Positions 1-8,195 of a stretch of 64,000 bases of DNA are shown here, piece by piece (position 1 is the first letter of the stretch; each line of letters begins with the position of its first letter). A program made the position numbers and the translations under genes. The stretch lies in contig JAJPIM010000006.1 of assembly GCA_021324775.1 (NCBI GenBank), positions 124,001-188,000 on the forward strand, read 5' to 3'. The notes beneath the pieces are model-generated. The model did no database searches. It worked only from the letters and a program-made list of their open reading frames with translations, and was not told the DNA's origin. Source of the DNA: Gemmatimonadota bacterium. GTDB lineage: Bacteria > Gemmatimonadota > Gemmatimonadetes > Gemmatimonadales > Gemmatimonadaceae.

Positions 1-404
1 GCGACCGGCGCGACGACCGCCGCACCCGATCCATCGGGATGCACGACCCAGAGGCCGTTCTGGTCGCCATCCGCGCCCTCGTACGCGATCCACTTTCCGT
101 CCGGGGACCAGTGCGGCGACGCCCCGTTGGCGTGCTCGCTGCCGATGCGCGTGGATTTCTGCGTGGCGATATCCGCCACCCAGAGCTGCGTGTACGGGCG
201 CCCCGGCTGGTCGCCCATGGTGACCGTGTAGGCGACGCTCCGCCCGTCGGGCGACAGCGCGACTTCCGCCACGGATCGGAACTGCGTGAGATCGGCGCTC
301 TGCAACAGGCCCTGCGCCTGGACGGACACCGCCGCGCCGGCCACACCGGCGCCCGCGAGCATCAGGGACTCCAAGACAATCGATAGCTGCCGGCACGTTC
401 CCAT
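1..404 (-). CDS. S9-type (prolyl oligopeptidase family) peptidase, N-terminal part only
   Basis: Leftward gene that starts with ATG at 404 and runs off the left edge, so only about 134 residues are visible. A hydrophobic, Ala/Gly-rich segment ending near VQAQG looks like a signal peptide, so the enzyme is probably exported. After it come beta-propeller (PD40/TolB-like) blades: a block with SPDGRSVAYTV and a second with WSPDGKWIAYEG, each followed by LW-V. This layout is typical of the propeller that gates the catalytic alpha/beta-hydrolase domain in S9 peptidases such as acylaminoacyl peptidases. The catalytic Ser-Asp-His part lies outside the window, so a TolB-like non-enzymatic propeller cannot be excluded. 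It is divergent from the gene at 777. Confidence 0.75.
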   Translation of the reverse strand, partial: MGTCRQLSIVLESLMLAGAGVAGAAVSVQAQGLLQSADLTQFRSVAEVALSPDGRSVAYTVTMGDQPGRPYTQLWVADIATQKSTRIGSEHANGASPHWSPDGKWIAYEGADGDQNGLWVVHPDGSGAAVVAPV

Positions 405-510
405 GAGCGATCTGGCTCCTCTGGAGGATCGGGCGACAGATGTATGAATCAGTGCAGGAAATGGCAAGCAGGACCAATTATTGGGACAGGATCGGCACCA
501 GTGCTGCGCT

Positions 511-640
511 TCTAGTCGCTGCCACCCACAGCCTGTCGCCGAGGGCAGCAGGCGCCGTTCGAGAACCGTAGGTCGCCCTGTCGGGCAACGGCGCTTCTGG
601 TCGCTGCCACCAACCGCCTGTCGCCGGCCCACGGGTCACC
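511..640. repeat. Dispersed structured repeat, copy A (one full unit plus a partial second)
   Basis: A full unit at about 511-597 begins CTAGTCGCTGCCACCCACAG and ends AACGGCGCTTC. It holds the long-range arms GGCGCCGTTC (551-560) and CAACGGCGC (586-594) around an inner GCCC-TGTC-GGGC hairpin. A second, truncated unit restarts at about 600 (GTCGCTGCCACCAACCGCCTG) and decays by about 630. Closely matching copies occur at about 2954-3165, 6817-6894, 8046-8172 and 10898-11005. It sits in the divergent space between the S9 peptidase and the gene at 777. No gene is visible in 405-776. Confidence 0.85.
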
Positions 641-776
641 GCACCAGTCGTTCGGCCGGTCGTCCCCGGCCGGACCCGTCCCAGCCCCCGGCGTTCTAGC
701 CTCCGAATGGTCCGCGTGATATTTCCACCCGATCGTCCGAGCCCCGGGAGCCCCTCACTTCCGCCAGAGGTCCGCT

Positions 777-1853
777 ATGCTGAGCGAACGGCGGTTTCTG
801 TACCTGTCAGCCGTAGTTGGGTTGTCTGCAACTCTGCCCCACGACATCGCGGTCGCGCGGCCGGATCGGCCCCCCGTCGCCGCCGCCGCCGTTGTCGCGC
901 CGCCCGAATGGGTCAAGTTCGAGGATCCGAACGAGCACGCCTTCGCCATGGACGTGCCGAAGGGATGGACCGCACGCGGCGGGTTGATCCGCCTCGGGTA
1001 TTCCGACCACCGGCCCATGGTCGATGTCACGTCGCCCGACGGCAAGATCAATGTCCGGTACGGCGACGCGGCAATTCCCATTTACTTCGTCCCTGATAAT
1101 CTCCACCGCGCCGGCGACATCTACGACCTCGGCGCACAGGCCCGCGGCACGCTCGCGCCCTACAAGGGTGGCGCGGAGTTCGCCACCGCGTACGGCCCGG
1201 CGCGATTCAAATCCGTATGCTCCACGCTCACCGCACGCCCAATCAGTGAGCCGTCGCCGGTGCCGCGCCTCGTCCTTCCACCCGGCGAGCTGCAGCCCTC
1301 CCAATCCTCGGCCGGCCAGGCGGGCTACGACTGTCCAGGCGCCGCGGGTCCCCGCGTGGCCTATGTCTCGACCGAGACGATGTCGTTCGGCGGGTTCTGG
1401 CTCGTGCCGCGCGTCGTCAGCTATGTCGCGCCCGCGGATCAGGCCGCGCTCGCACGCGCCGTCATGCTCCACATGACGGAATCGTACCACGAGCTGCCCG
1501 CGTGGGTGGCGCAGCAGAAGCAGTACGACGACTACGCGGTCGAATACCAGCGGCGCCGCCAGCAAGCCCGCAGGGTGCAGATCCAGCAACAGGTGGCGCA
1601 GTTCGAGACCAATATGCAGGCGATGCAGAACCAGGTGAACTCGTTCGAGCGCGGCCAAGCGGCGCAACAGAAGCAGGTCGATGGCTTCCTCAATGTCCTG
1701 AACGGCATCACGCCCACGGTCGATCCGTACGGCAATCCTCACAACGTCAATACCGGTCCCAAGGCGAATTACTGGATCAATGGTCTTGGCCAGACGGTGA
1801 ACTCTACGGACCGCCCCAGCCCCGACTATGTCCAGCTCACGCCGAAACAATGA
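777..1853 (+). CDS. Secreted protein of unknown function with C-terminal coiled coil
   Basis: 358 residues. ATG at 777 is preceded by AGAGG at 766-770. The N-terminus (about residues 1-30) is hydrophobic enough for a signal peptide, so export is likely. A segment around residues 45-85 (FEDPNEHAFAMDVPKGW) resembles the start of domains described as facilitating user-type or serine-hydrolase-associated lipocalin folds, but I do not recognise a named family. Residues about 235-310 are Gln-rich and strongly helical with repeated QQ-V-Q-M patterns, which suggests a coiled coil. Three Cys lie in the middle third. Codon use and GC match the neighbours. The GNAT gene starts 9 bases downstream, so the two are probably co-transcribed. 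Function unknown. Confidence 0.8.
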   Translation: MLSERRFLYLSAVVGLSATLPHDIAVARPDRPPVAAAAVVAPPEWVKFEDPNEHAFAMDVPKGWTARGGLIRLGYSDHRPMVDVTSPDGKINVRYGDAAIPIYFVPDNLHRAGDIYDLGAQARGTLAPYKGGAEFATAYGPARFKSVCSTLTARPISEPSPVPRLVLPPGELQPSQSSAGQAGYDCPGAAGPRVAYVSTETMSFGGFWLVPRVVSYVAPADQAALARAVMLHMTESYHELPAWVAQQKQYDDYAVEYQRRRQQARRVQIQQQVAQFETNMQAMQNQVNSFERGQAAQQKQVDGFLNVLNGITPTVDPYGNPHNVNTGPKANYWINGLGQTVNSTDRPSPDYVQLTPKQ

Positions 1854-1862
1854 CGCCCCGCC

Positions 1863-2327
1863 GTGAGCATCCGCCCTGTTGAGCAGCGCGATGCACCCGC
1901 CCTTGTCCCGCTGTGCGGGCAGCTCGGATATCCCGCGACGCTCCAGCAGGTCGAGCGGCGGCTGCAGATCCTCCTCGGCCAGCCTGGCCAGGAACTGTTG
2001 GGCGCGGAGACGGCCGCCGGCCAACTCGTGGGGTGGGTCCACGTGCAATCGCGATGGGTCTTCGCATCGGACCCTTTCGCCGAGATCTGCGGACTGGTCG
2101 TGGACGAGCACGCGCGCGGCCATGGTATTGGCGGCGACCTTGTCGCAGCCGCCGAACAATGGGCCGTCGCCGAAGGCCACACCGTGATCCGCGTCCGCTC
2201 GAACGTGATACGGACCGCCACGCATCGCTTCTACCAGAACCGCGGCTACGCCATCGCCAAATCCCAGATCTCGTTCACGAAGCCGCTCACTCCCAGAACC
2301 CCACTCACCCCCGGTTCGCCCGTATGA
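1863..2327 (+). CDS. GNAT-family N-acetyltransferase
   Basis: 154 residues with a GTG start at 1863. The GNAT core is clear: an N-terminal SIRPVEQRDAPAL strand-helix, then GLVVDEHARGHGIGGDLV, which contains the acetyl-CoA pyrophosphate-binding R/Q-x-x-G-x-G/A motif (here RGHGIG), and a C-terminal FYQNRGYAIAKSQI stretch typical of motif B. The acceptor substrate cannot be read from sequence. Its TGA overlaps the ATG of the next gene (ATGA at 2324-2327), so the two are likely translationally coupled. Confidence 0.9.
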   Translation: MSIRPVEQRDAPALVPLCGQLGYPATLQQVERRLQILLGQPGQELLGAETAAGQLVGWVHVQSRWVFASDPFAEICGLVVDEHARGHGIGGDLVAAAEQWAVAEGHTVIRVRSNVIRTATHRFYQNRGYAIAKSQISFTKPLTPRTPLTPGSPV

Positions 2328-2920
2328 CGCCGGACGCCATTGTATTTGAGACGCCGGCGGAGCTGCGGTCATGGCTCGCCAAGCGCCACGCGACGGAGCG
2401 CGAGTGCTGGGTCACCTTCTTCAAACCACACGCGAAACGAAAAGGGGTCACGTACCAGCAGGCACTCGACGAAGCGCTGTGCGTGGGTTGGATCGACGGG
2501 CTCGTCAAGCGGATCGACGACGACCGCTACGCGAGGCGGTTCAGCCCCCGCAAACCGCGGAGCATCTGGAGCGCCACCAACATCAAACGCGCCGGCGAGC
2601 TCGCGACACTCGGCCGGATGCGTCCCTCAGGACTCGCCGCGTTCGAGGGCCGCGATCCCAAGCGGGCCAACCTCTACTCCTACGAGAACAAGCCGCGGGA
2701 GTTCGAGGAACCGTACGCGAAGGTCTTTCGTGCGAATCGCCGGGCATGGACCTTCTTCCGCTCACAACCGCCCAGTTACCAGCGCACCGCGACCTGGTGG
2801 GTGATGAGCGCCAAACAGGACCCTGCCCGCACCCGCCGCCTGGCGAAACTGATGGCAGCCTCGGAAGATGCCGTCCGCCTCGATACCCTCGCATCGAAAC
2901 CCGCGCCACGGGGCAAATAA
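2324..2920 (+). CDS. YdeI/OmpD-associated (OmdA) family protein
   Basis: 198 residues starting at the ATG inside the ATGA overlap with the GNAT gene. Hallmarks of the YdeI/OmdA family: LRSWLAKRHATERECWV near the N-terminus, the conserved ALDEALCVGWIDGLVK block (about residues 47-62), then RRFSPRKPRSIWSATN, and a C-terminal region ending in a Lys/Arg-rich stretch. Family members are linked in the literature to resistance to peptides or bacteriocins, but the biochemical activity is unknown. The overlap with a GNAT gene suggests a shared job. An in-frame extension further upstream overlaps the GNAT gene completely and is not credible. Confidence 0.9.
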   Translation: MTPDAIVFETPAELRSWLAKRHATERECWVTFFKPHAKRKGVTYQQALDEALCVGWIDGLVKRIDDDRYARRFSPRKPRSIWSATNIKRAGELATLGRMRPSGLAAFEGRDPKRANLYSYENKPREFEEPYAKVFRANRRAWTFFRSQPPSYQRTATWWVMSAKQDPARTRRLAKLMAASEDAVRLDTLASKPAPRGK

Positions 2921-2953
2921 CCTGTTGCTGCCCGGCACCTGCTCGTCGTAGAG

Positions 2954-3165
2954 GCTAGTCGCCGCCACCCACAGCCTGTCGCCGAGGGCAGCAGGCGCCG
3001 TTCGCGAACGGCGCTTCTAATCGCTGCCACCCACAGCCTGTCGCCGAGGGCAGCGGGCGCCGTTCGAGAACCGTAGGTCGCCCTGTCGGGCAACGGCGCC
3101 TCTAATCGCTGCCACCCACAGCCCGTCGCCGAGGGCAGCAGGGGCCGGTCGAGACCGGCCCTCCC
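2954..3165. repeat. Dispersed structured repeat, copy B: three tandem units
   Basis: Three head-to-tail units in the convergent gap between the OmdA gene and the GGDEF gene. Unit 1 (about 2954-3016) lacks the inner segment, leaving the perfect 20 bp palindrome GCGCCGTTCGCGAACGGCGC at 2995-3014. Unit 2 (about 3017-3102) is full length, with outer arms and the inner GCCC/GGGC hairpin. Unit 3 (about 3103-3165) has the same head but ends in a near-palindrome (GGGCCGGTCGAGACCGGCCC, 3142-3161) that matches the second repeat family. The junctions read TTCTAATCGC or CTCTAATCGC. It may also act as a two-way terminator for the converging genes. Confidence 0.85.
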
Positions 3166-3189
3166 GCAGCTGCCACCGTCCCGTTCGGA

Positions 3190-6100
3190 TCAGTTCTTCC
3201 CTGACCCCGACCCCGCGCCGGCCAGCGAATTCACGCCTTCGGGCGCGACGATCTCCCGCACCGCGAACGACTCGCACGGTTCGCCCAGCGCGCGCACGAT
3301 CTGGACGAGATCAGGCGGATACGTGCGCAACACATCGATCCGCATCTGCGACGACATCTGCAGCGCGAGCGGCGACGGGAGGATCCCGACACTCTGGTTT
3401 CGCCCGCCGTGCTTGGCGAGGTAGAGCGCGTGGTCCGCGAGCTCGATCACATTCTCCACCGTCAGCCCGCTGAATCCGTCGCCAGTCCACGGGAACGGCG
3501 CCCATCCGACCGAGCAGGTCTTGTGGATCTTGATCCCGTTGCCGAGGTCGAACGGTTCCACGCTGACATCGGCGATCACGCGCCGGCCAAGAACCTCCGC
3601 GCCCGCGCGATCCGTCGCCCGGCAGATCATCAGGAACTCCTCGCCGCCCCACCGGATCAGCACATCCGACGACCGCATCAACCGGAGCAGCCGCTGCGCG
3701 AACTGTTGCAGCAGCCGGTCGCCGACGGCGTGGCCGTACATGTCGTTGACCGGCTTGAACGTGTCGATATCGACCATCCCGAAGATGATCTCGCCCGGGT
3801 GTTCCGGCTTCTCCCCGTTGGTATACGCGCCGCCGCGCATCCGGAGCACCTGTGCGATCTCCGCATCGATGGTCTCCTGGAGATAGCGCCGGTTCCGCAC
3901 GCGGGTGAGCGGATCCGTGAGCGACATCTCCCGGAGTTGGCGATTCTTCTCGACCAGTTCCGCGTTGCGGCTCGCGACCGCCTGGCGGAGAACCCGCCGG
4001 CGTGCCACGAGCGCCCGGGTCCGGAGCCGGACGACGCCCCAGACCAGCCCCCACGCGAGCACCGCCTCCAGGAGCCGCGCCCACCACGTCTCCCACCACG
4101 CCGGCAGCACCGTGAACGAGAACGTCGCCGCGTGGGGTGACCAGTCGGACGTGCCGCGCCGGCACTGCACCATGAGCGAGTAGCGCCCGGGCAAGAGTGA
4201 CGTGTAGTGGATCTCGCGGATCGTCGCCGTCGTGAACGCCTCGTCGAACCCGCTGAGGCGGTACCGGCACAGAACGGCGCTGGGATTGATCAGCGTCAGC
4301 GGCGTGAAGAACGCCGACAGCGTGTTCTCGTCGTGCTTGACCTCGATGCCGCTGCGGGCCGTCTGTTCGTGCCCGCCGAGCGACAGGCCGGTGAATGTGA
4401 CCTCCGGCGCCACCGCGTCGGAGAGCGCGGCCGCCGGGGCAAACCGCGCCAGACCGCGCGACGTCGCGATCATGTAGCTGCCATCGGCTTCTTCGCGGAC
4501 ACCTGTGGGGCTGATGTCGTCCCACACGAGCCCATCGGCATGATTGAGATCGCGGACGTCGCCGTCGGGCGACACGACGGTCAGCCCGGCCGTGCCGCTG
4601 AGCCACACGCGGTGTTTGGAATCCCGCCCCACCACGAAATAGTCCCAGTCGTGCTGCTCGGCGTGCGGCGCACCGTGGGCATCCACCTGCAGATGGGTGA
4701 TCATGACCACGTCGTCGTATCCGATCCAGACGTCGTTTCCGCCGAGCGCGGCGATGCTCGTGACCGACTTGCCGGCCACGCCATCCTGCTGCGTGAACAC
4801 GCGCCAGTTGTGCCCGTCGAAGCGCATGACCCGCGAGCGGCCGGTCACCCACAGGATGCCGTCCGGCGCGAACGCCAGCCGGTAGATCTCGCCCCGCGCG
4901 GTCGGCGGCAGCGGCACCTCGATGGGACGCGGGGTCGCCGAGTGCGGGTCGAACCGAATGAGTTTCTCCGGCGTCGTCGCCCAGATGCTCCCATCCGGGG
5001 CCACGGCCTCGAAGATGTATTTCTTCCCGTTGAACGACGGCGAGTACTGCAGCACGAGCGTGCGCGGATCGATGCGCACCATCCCGTCCACGGGCGACAG
5101 CGCCCAGACCGATCCGTCGGCCGCCTGCTCGAGTTGGCGCGTCTCGTGGGTCGCGAATCCGTGGCTGTCGTCCGGCATGAGCCACTTGTGTCGCCGGTGA
5201 TCCCAGATGCCGAGGCCGTGCGCCGTCGCGACCCACAGGCGGCCACCGCTGTCGCGAACCGTCGACCAGATCGCGTTGTCCGGCAGACCCTCGGCCGTCG
5301 TCCACGCCTCCCAGTCCCGGATACCCACGACCCGGTCGAGCCCCGCGCCGGATCCCGCCACCCAGATCACACCCTCACGATCCTCGAGCGCGGTCAGCAC
5401 ATCGTTGCTCGTGAGACCCTGCTGGTCGGTGATCGCTCGCCACCCGCCGTGATCGCGGATGTAGAGACCGGCGACCGACGGAAGCATCAGATTGCCCGCA
5501 TGGTCGGTGGCCGGCCGGCCGACGTCCGGATCCGATGCGGGGACACCCGCATCGTCATAGACCAGCGTGTGGCGTGCGAGATCGATGCGCACGACTCGGG
5601 TCGCCGTGCGGACCCACAACGTGCCCGCCCCGTCGAACCGGATCCCCGACACATCCTCGTCGGGAAGCGTGATGGTGGAATCGATGACCGGCGCGCCTGA
5701 CCCCGGGCGGAAGCGTCCGAGCCGGCGCCCGGCGGTAAACCAGACCGAATCACCAGGCCCGACGGCGATCGCGCCCGGCTCGCCCGGCAGCCCATTGTCT
5801 GCCGTGTACATCACCGGGTGCAGCGGGTCGCGAATCGAGGAGCGAAGGATCCCCGTCGCGAGGATCACGAAGAGATCGCCCGCGCGGTTGACCGCGAACG
5901 TCTGCCCGCTCCCGCGAATCTCCGTCGTGACCGGTGGCAGCGGAAAACGCTCGAAGGTGCCGTGCACGAGATGCGCCACACCGTACGACCCCTTCACCCA
6001 CAACGTGCTGTCCGGCGCGATCTCCAGCTCGTCGATGTAGTGGCCGACGATTTTCTCGACGGCCCTCATGTTCGTCACGCGCGACCCATCGTACCGGTAC

Positions 6101-6369
6101 AACCCCGTCTGCGTCGCGATCCACAGGAATCCCTCGGGGTCCTGGGCGAGCGCGTTGACCGTCACCACACTCAGGCCGAACTCATCGCCGAAGTGTTGCG
6201 TGGTGAAGCGCGGGTGATCCGGGAGGGCGAGCGCAGTCGCGCCCGCAGCCGGAGGCGGGCGGAGATCCGATGCCCGTTGCGCGCGCAAGCCCCCGCTGGC
6301 CATGAAGCCAGCGGCCGCGAATGCGAGCCAGATGGACATTCGCCTATGCTGTTGTCGATGCACTCTCAT
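3190..6369 (-). CDS. Two-component-regulator-propeller / Y_Y_Y / GGDEF membrane diguanylate cyclase
   Basis: 1059 residues. ATG at 6369; a second in-frame ATG at 6339 directly precedes the hydrophobic signal/anchor IWLAFAAAGFMASGG and may be the true start. About 600 residues of Reg_prop blades follow (repeats such as LWVATAHGLGIWD, IWATTPEKLIRFD), then a Y_Y_Y domain (YRLSGFDEAF...LLPGRYSLMVQCR), one TM helix (LLEAVLAWGLVWGVVRL), a short coiled coil and a GGDEF domain with WGGEEF. The product signal R-S-S-D sits five residues before GGEEF, a complete RxxD inhibitory site, so c-di-GMP feedback is likely. A tail of about 70 residues follows. The usual partner of this architecture is a histidine kinase; here the output is c-di-GMP synthesis from GTP in response to a periplasmic signal. 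No EAL domain and no cognate gene are adjacent. Confidence 0.95.
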   Translation of the reverse strand: MRVHRQQHRRMSIWLAFAAAGFMASGGLRAQRASDLRPPPAAGATALALPDHPRFTTQHFGDEFGLSVVTVNALAQDPEGFLWIATQTGLYRYDGSRVTNMRAVEKIVGHYIDELEIAPDSTLWVKGSYGVAHLVHGTFERFPLPPVTTEIRGSGQTFAVNRAGDLFVILATGILRSSIRDPLHPVMYTADNGLPGEPGAIAVGPGDSVWFTAGRRLGRFRPGSGAPVIDSTITLPDEDVSGIRFDGAGTLWVRTATRVVRIDLARHTLVYDDAGVPASDPDVGRPATDHAGNLMLPSVAGLYIRDHGGWRAITDQQGLTSNDVLTALEDREGVIWVAGSGAGLDRVVGIRDWEAWTTAEGLPDNAIWSTVRDSGGRLWVATAHGLGIWDHRRHKWLMPDDSHGFATHETRQLEQAADGSVWALSPVDGMVRIDPRTLVLQYSPSFNGKKYIFEAVAPDGSIWATTPEKLIRFDPHSATPRPIEVPLPPTARGEIYRLAFAPDGILWVTGRSRVMRFDGHNWRVFTQQDGVAGKSVTSIAALGGNDVWIGYDDVVMITHLQVDAHGAPHAEQHDWDYFVVGRDSKHRVWLSGTAGLTVVSPDGDVRDLNHADGLVWDDISPTGVREEADGSYMIATSRGLARFAPAAALSDAVAPEVTFTGLSLGGHEQTARSGIEVKHDENTLSAFFTPLTLINPSAVLCRYRLSGFDEAFTTATIREIHYTSLLPGRYSLMVQCRRGTSDWSPHAATFSFTVLPAWWETWWARLLEAVLAWGLVWGVVRLRTRALVARRRVLRQAVASRNAELVEKNRQLREMSLTDPLTRVRNRRYLQETIDAEIAQVLRMRGGAYTNGEKPEHPGEIIFGMVDIDTFKPVNDMYGHAVGDRLLQQFAQRLLRLMRSSDVLIRWGGEEFLMICRATDRAGAEVLGRRVIADVSVEPFDLGNGIKIHKTCSVGWAPFPWTGDGFSGLTVENVIELADHALYLAKHGGRNQSVGILPSPLALQMSSQMRIDVLRTYPPDLVQIVRALGEPCESFAVREIVAPEGVNSLAGAGSGSGKN

Positions 6370-6900
6370 TCACGTTCTGCCGGGCTTCTGCCGAAGGTCC
6401 GGCGCGGTTCTCAATGCGGCCGCGCACGGGAATCGATGACGGAATCCCGTGGTGGATGTCGTCCCCGCCACGGCGAGCCCGGGTTGGCACTCATTAGATG
6501 ACGAAGGAGTCACAGGAGCGGCACTCGGGGCACATGTGGCTGGGTAACCGGCTGCCGCGCAGCGCGGTGCCATTGGCCTCCCTCGGAAGCCCAACACAGA
6601 GACGCTACCTGTAGACGCTACCTGCCCCCGCCCGGCCGCTTTGCCGCCCCGCGGACTCCCGCGGACTCCCTCGGACTCCCAACCCCTCCTTCAGGCACGC
6701 GAGCCGGCTGGACCCGCGAAAAAGCCAGCCGCCCCCCGCGACCTGCGGAGGGCGGCTGGAACACCTGCGGATAGCGGCTCGAAACCGAGCACGATCAGCC
6801 GAACACGGGGCCATTCGTTGCCCCACACGCCGGTCGTCGAGGGCAGCAGGGGCCGTTCGTGAACCGAAGGTCGCCCAGTTCGGGCAACGGCCCCACCCGA
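6370..6900. other. 531-base intergenic region with short direct repeats and repeat copy C
   Basis: No convincing gene. At 6602-6626 GACGCTACCTG occurs twice, 13 bases apart. At about 6651-6680 a CGGACTCCC unit occurs three times in tandem (with small changes). The right end holds copy C of the dispersed repeat. The promoter of the GGDEF gene should lie in its left part. Confidence 0.6.
6817..6894. repeat. Dispersed structured repeat, copy C (diverged)
   Basis: Matches the family head (GTCGAGGGCAGCAG) and the hairpin block: GGGGCCGTTCGTGAACC, AAGGTCGCCC, GGGCAACGGCCCC. The outer arms are GGGGCCGTT and AACGGCCCC, so both arms changed relative to copies A and B while still pairing. Lies just past the stop codon of the outer-membrane protein gene. 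Confidence 0.75.
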
Positions 6901-7821
6901 TCAGAGCCTGACCGCGAGTCCCATGGAAATGACCGGATAGATCTTGGCGTATTTGTTCACGTCGGTCTGCGTCGATGCCTGCTGCGCCTGCACGTCGCTC
7001 TGCAGTTGCGGATTGCTCCCCGCGCCGGTCGCATTCAGCTCCACGTGAGGCGTCGAGATCATCGCGCCCAGGTCCACCGTAAACTCCATGAGAGAGTTCC
7101 GCGCCGGGGTTCCGAACCCGATACCGGCGTAGCCCGCCGTCGCGGGGTAGCGGATGGCCGCCGAGAGCGTGCCGACCTGTGACTGCGAGTACTCGTTGTG
7201 GTTGATCGAGAGGTCGCCCGACTGGTCAGGCTGCCCCGTGCCGGTGATCCGGTTCTGATCGAACACCACGCCGCCCGTGAAGTGGAAAGCGCCGCGCGAC
7301 CAGGGGAAGAGATCGAGCATCACCGGGATATTCTGGAAGCGCAGCCGCGCGCTGTACGAGACGTTGCTCACGGAGTTGTTCACGCCGTAGTTGAAGAAGT
7401 TGAAGGCCCCGCGCACGCCCAGATGGCTGAAAATCAGCTTGCCCGCCTGAACGCCGAAACCCATCGTACCGGCTTGCACCCCGAGCGACGCGTCGAGATG
7501 GCTCGGCCCGGGAAGTCCTGGCTGCGACGCGGACGTCTGCGCGGTGCTCTGCGCGGCAGGCGCGTTCACATCGGCTGCCGCCGGAACGCTCGCCTGCACG
7601 GTCGTCTGGGCCAGCGTCTGCGCTGTCGTCTGCGGCGCAGCGCTCGGCGAGAATGCCGTCTGCGACATCGCCGTTTGCTGTGCACCCGCCAATCCCGCGG
7701 CGCTCGCCAATCCCGCCGCCAGCGTCACCGCCCATCCAAGCCGCGCATGCCGGCCCGCTGTAAGGTCTCTCGCCGTACGGTCTCTCGAGTGTAGCACCTG
7801 CCGCATCAACTGCCCGCGCAT
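6901..7821 (-). CDS. Outer-membrane beta-barrel protein with Ala/Gln/Thr-rich N-terminal spacer
   Basis: 306 residues. I start it at ATG 7821 because GGAGG stands seven bases upstream of it; a longer frame to 7932 has no such site. A signal peptide (LGWAVTLAAGLASAAGLAGAQQ, split over residues about 27-48) is followed by about 70 low-complexity residues rich in Q, T, A and S, then alternating polar/hydrophobic strands (GVRGAFNFFNYGVN, YSARLRFQNIPVMLDLFPW, SMGLAVRL at the C-terminus), as in small porin-like barrels. It resembles annotated hypothetical outer-membrane proteins of 200-300 aa but no specific family is recognised. Faces the DUF5916 gene on the same strand. Confidence 0.8.
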   Translation of the reverse strand: MRGQLMRQVLHSRDRTARDLTAGRHARLGWAVTLAAGLASAAGLAGAQQTAMSQTAFSPSAAPQTTAQTLAQTTVQASVPAAADVNAPAAQSTAQTSASQPGLPGPSHLDASLGVQAGTMGFGVQAGKLIFSHLGVRGAFNFFNYGVNNSVSNVSYSARLRFQNIPVMLDLFPWSRGAFHFTGGVVFDQNRITGTGQPDQSGDLSINHNEYSQSQVGTLSAAIRYPATAGYAGIGFGTPARNSLMEFTVDLGAMISTPHVELNATGAGSNPQLQSDVQAQQASTQTDVNKYAKIYPVISMGLAVRL

Positions 7822-8045
7822 GAAACCTCCGAGTGGTAAATGGCCCACGATCGGCTCACGCGGCGAGCAGCCGGCGGGCCACCTTGCAGACGGCCGGCGC
7901 AGTGGCGTAGTCACACGCGTGCAGCCCTCCACCAGAGGGAAAACGCGAGCGGATTAGAGGATTCTAATGATCGATTGGGGCCGGTCGCGAACCGCCCGGT
8001 AGATGTGAGGTTGCCGTCCCGCCGCAGCCCGAGGTCTACGCCGCG

Positions 8046-8172
8046 CGGGCCGTTCGGGACAAGGGTCGCCCTGTTCCGGCAGCCACCAGTCGCTGCCACC
8101 ACCCGCCAGCCGCCGAGGGCTGCAGGCGCCGTTCGAGAACCGTAGGTCGCCCCCTTCGGGCAACGGCGCACT
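8046..8172. repeat. Dispersed structured repeat, copy D (degenerate unit plus full unit)
   Basis: A decayed unit (GGGCCGTTCGGGACAAGGG, TCGCCCTGTTCCGGCAGCCACC, about 8046-8088) runs into a full unit (about 8089-8172) with GGCGCCGTTCGAGAACCG, AGGTCGCCC, GGGCAACGGCGC. The inner loop differs from copies A and B (CCCCCTTCGGGC instead of CCCTGTCGGGC) but still pairs. Lies just downstream of the DUF5916 gene stop codon; the rest of 7822-8195 shows no gene. Confidence 0.8.
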
Positions 8173-8195
8173 CTGCCGCACCCAGGCAATCGCCG

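Noticed and set aside
1913-2324. Upstream in-frame extension of the OmdA gene
   Set aside because: It overlaps the GNAT gene in another frame; the ATGA overlap start gives the normal family length.
807-2372. Long minus-strand frame opposite the 358 aa gene and the GNAT gene
   Set aside because: Composition is shadow-like, and the opposite strand has a signal peptide and a GNAT core.
2954-3165. Tandem units that could be a CRISPR array
   Set aside because: Only three units, each of a different length, with no unique spacers of even size and no cas genes in the window; the units match dispersed intergenic repeats instead.
4207-5700. Long + frame opposite the GGDEF/propeller gene
   Set aside because: Arg/Pro/His-rich, no domain or start signal; antisense shadow.
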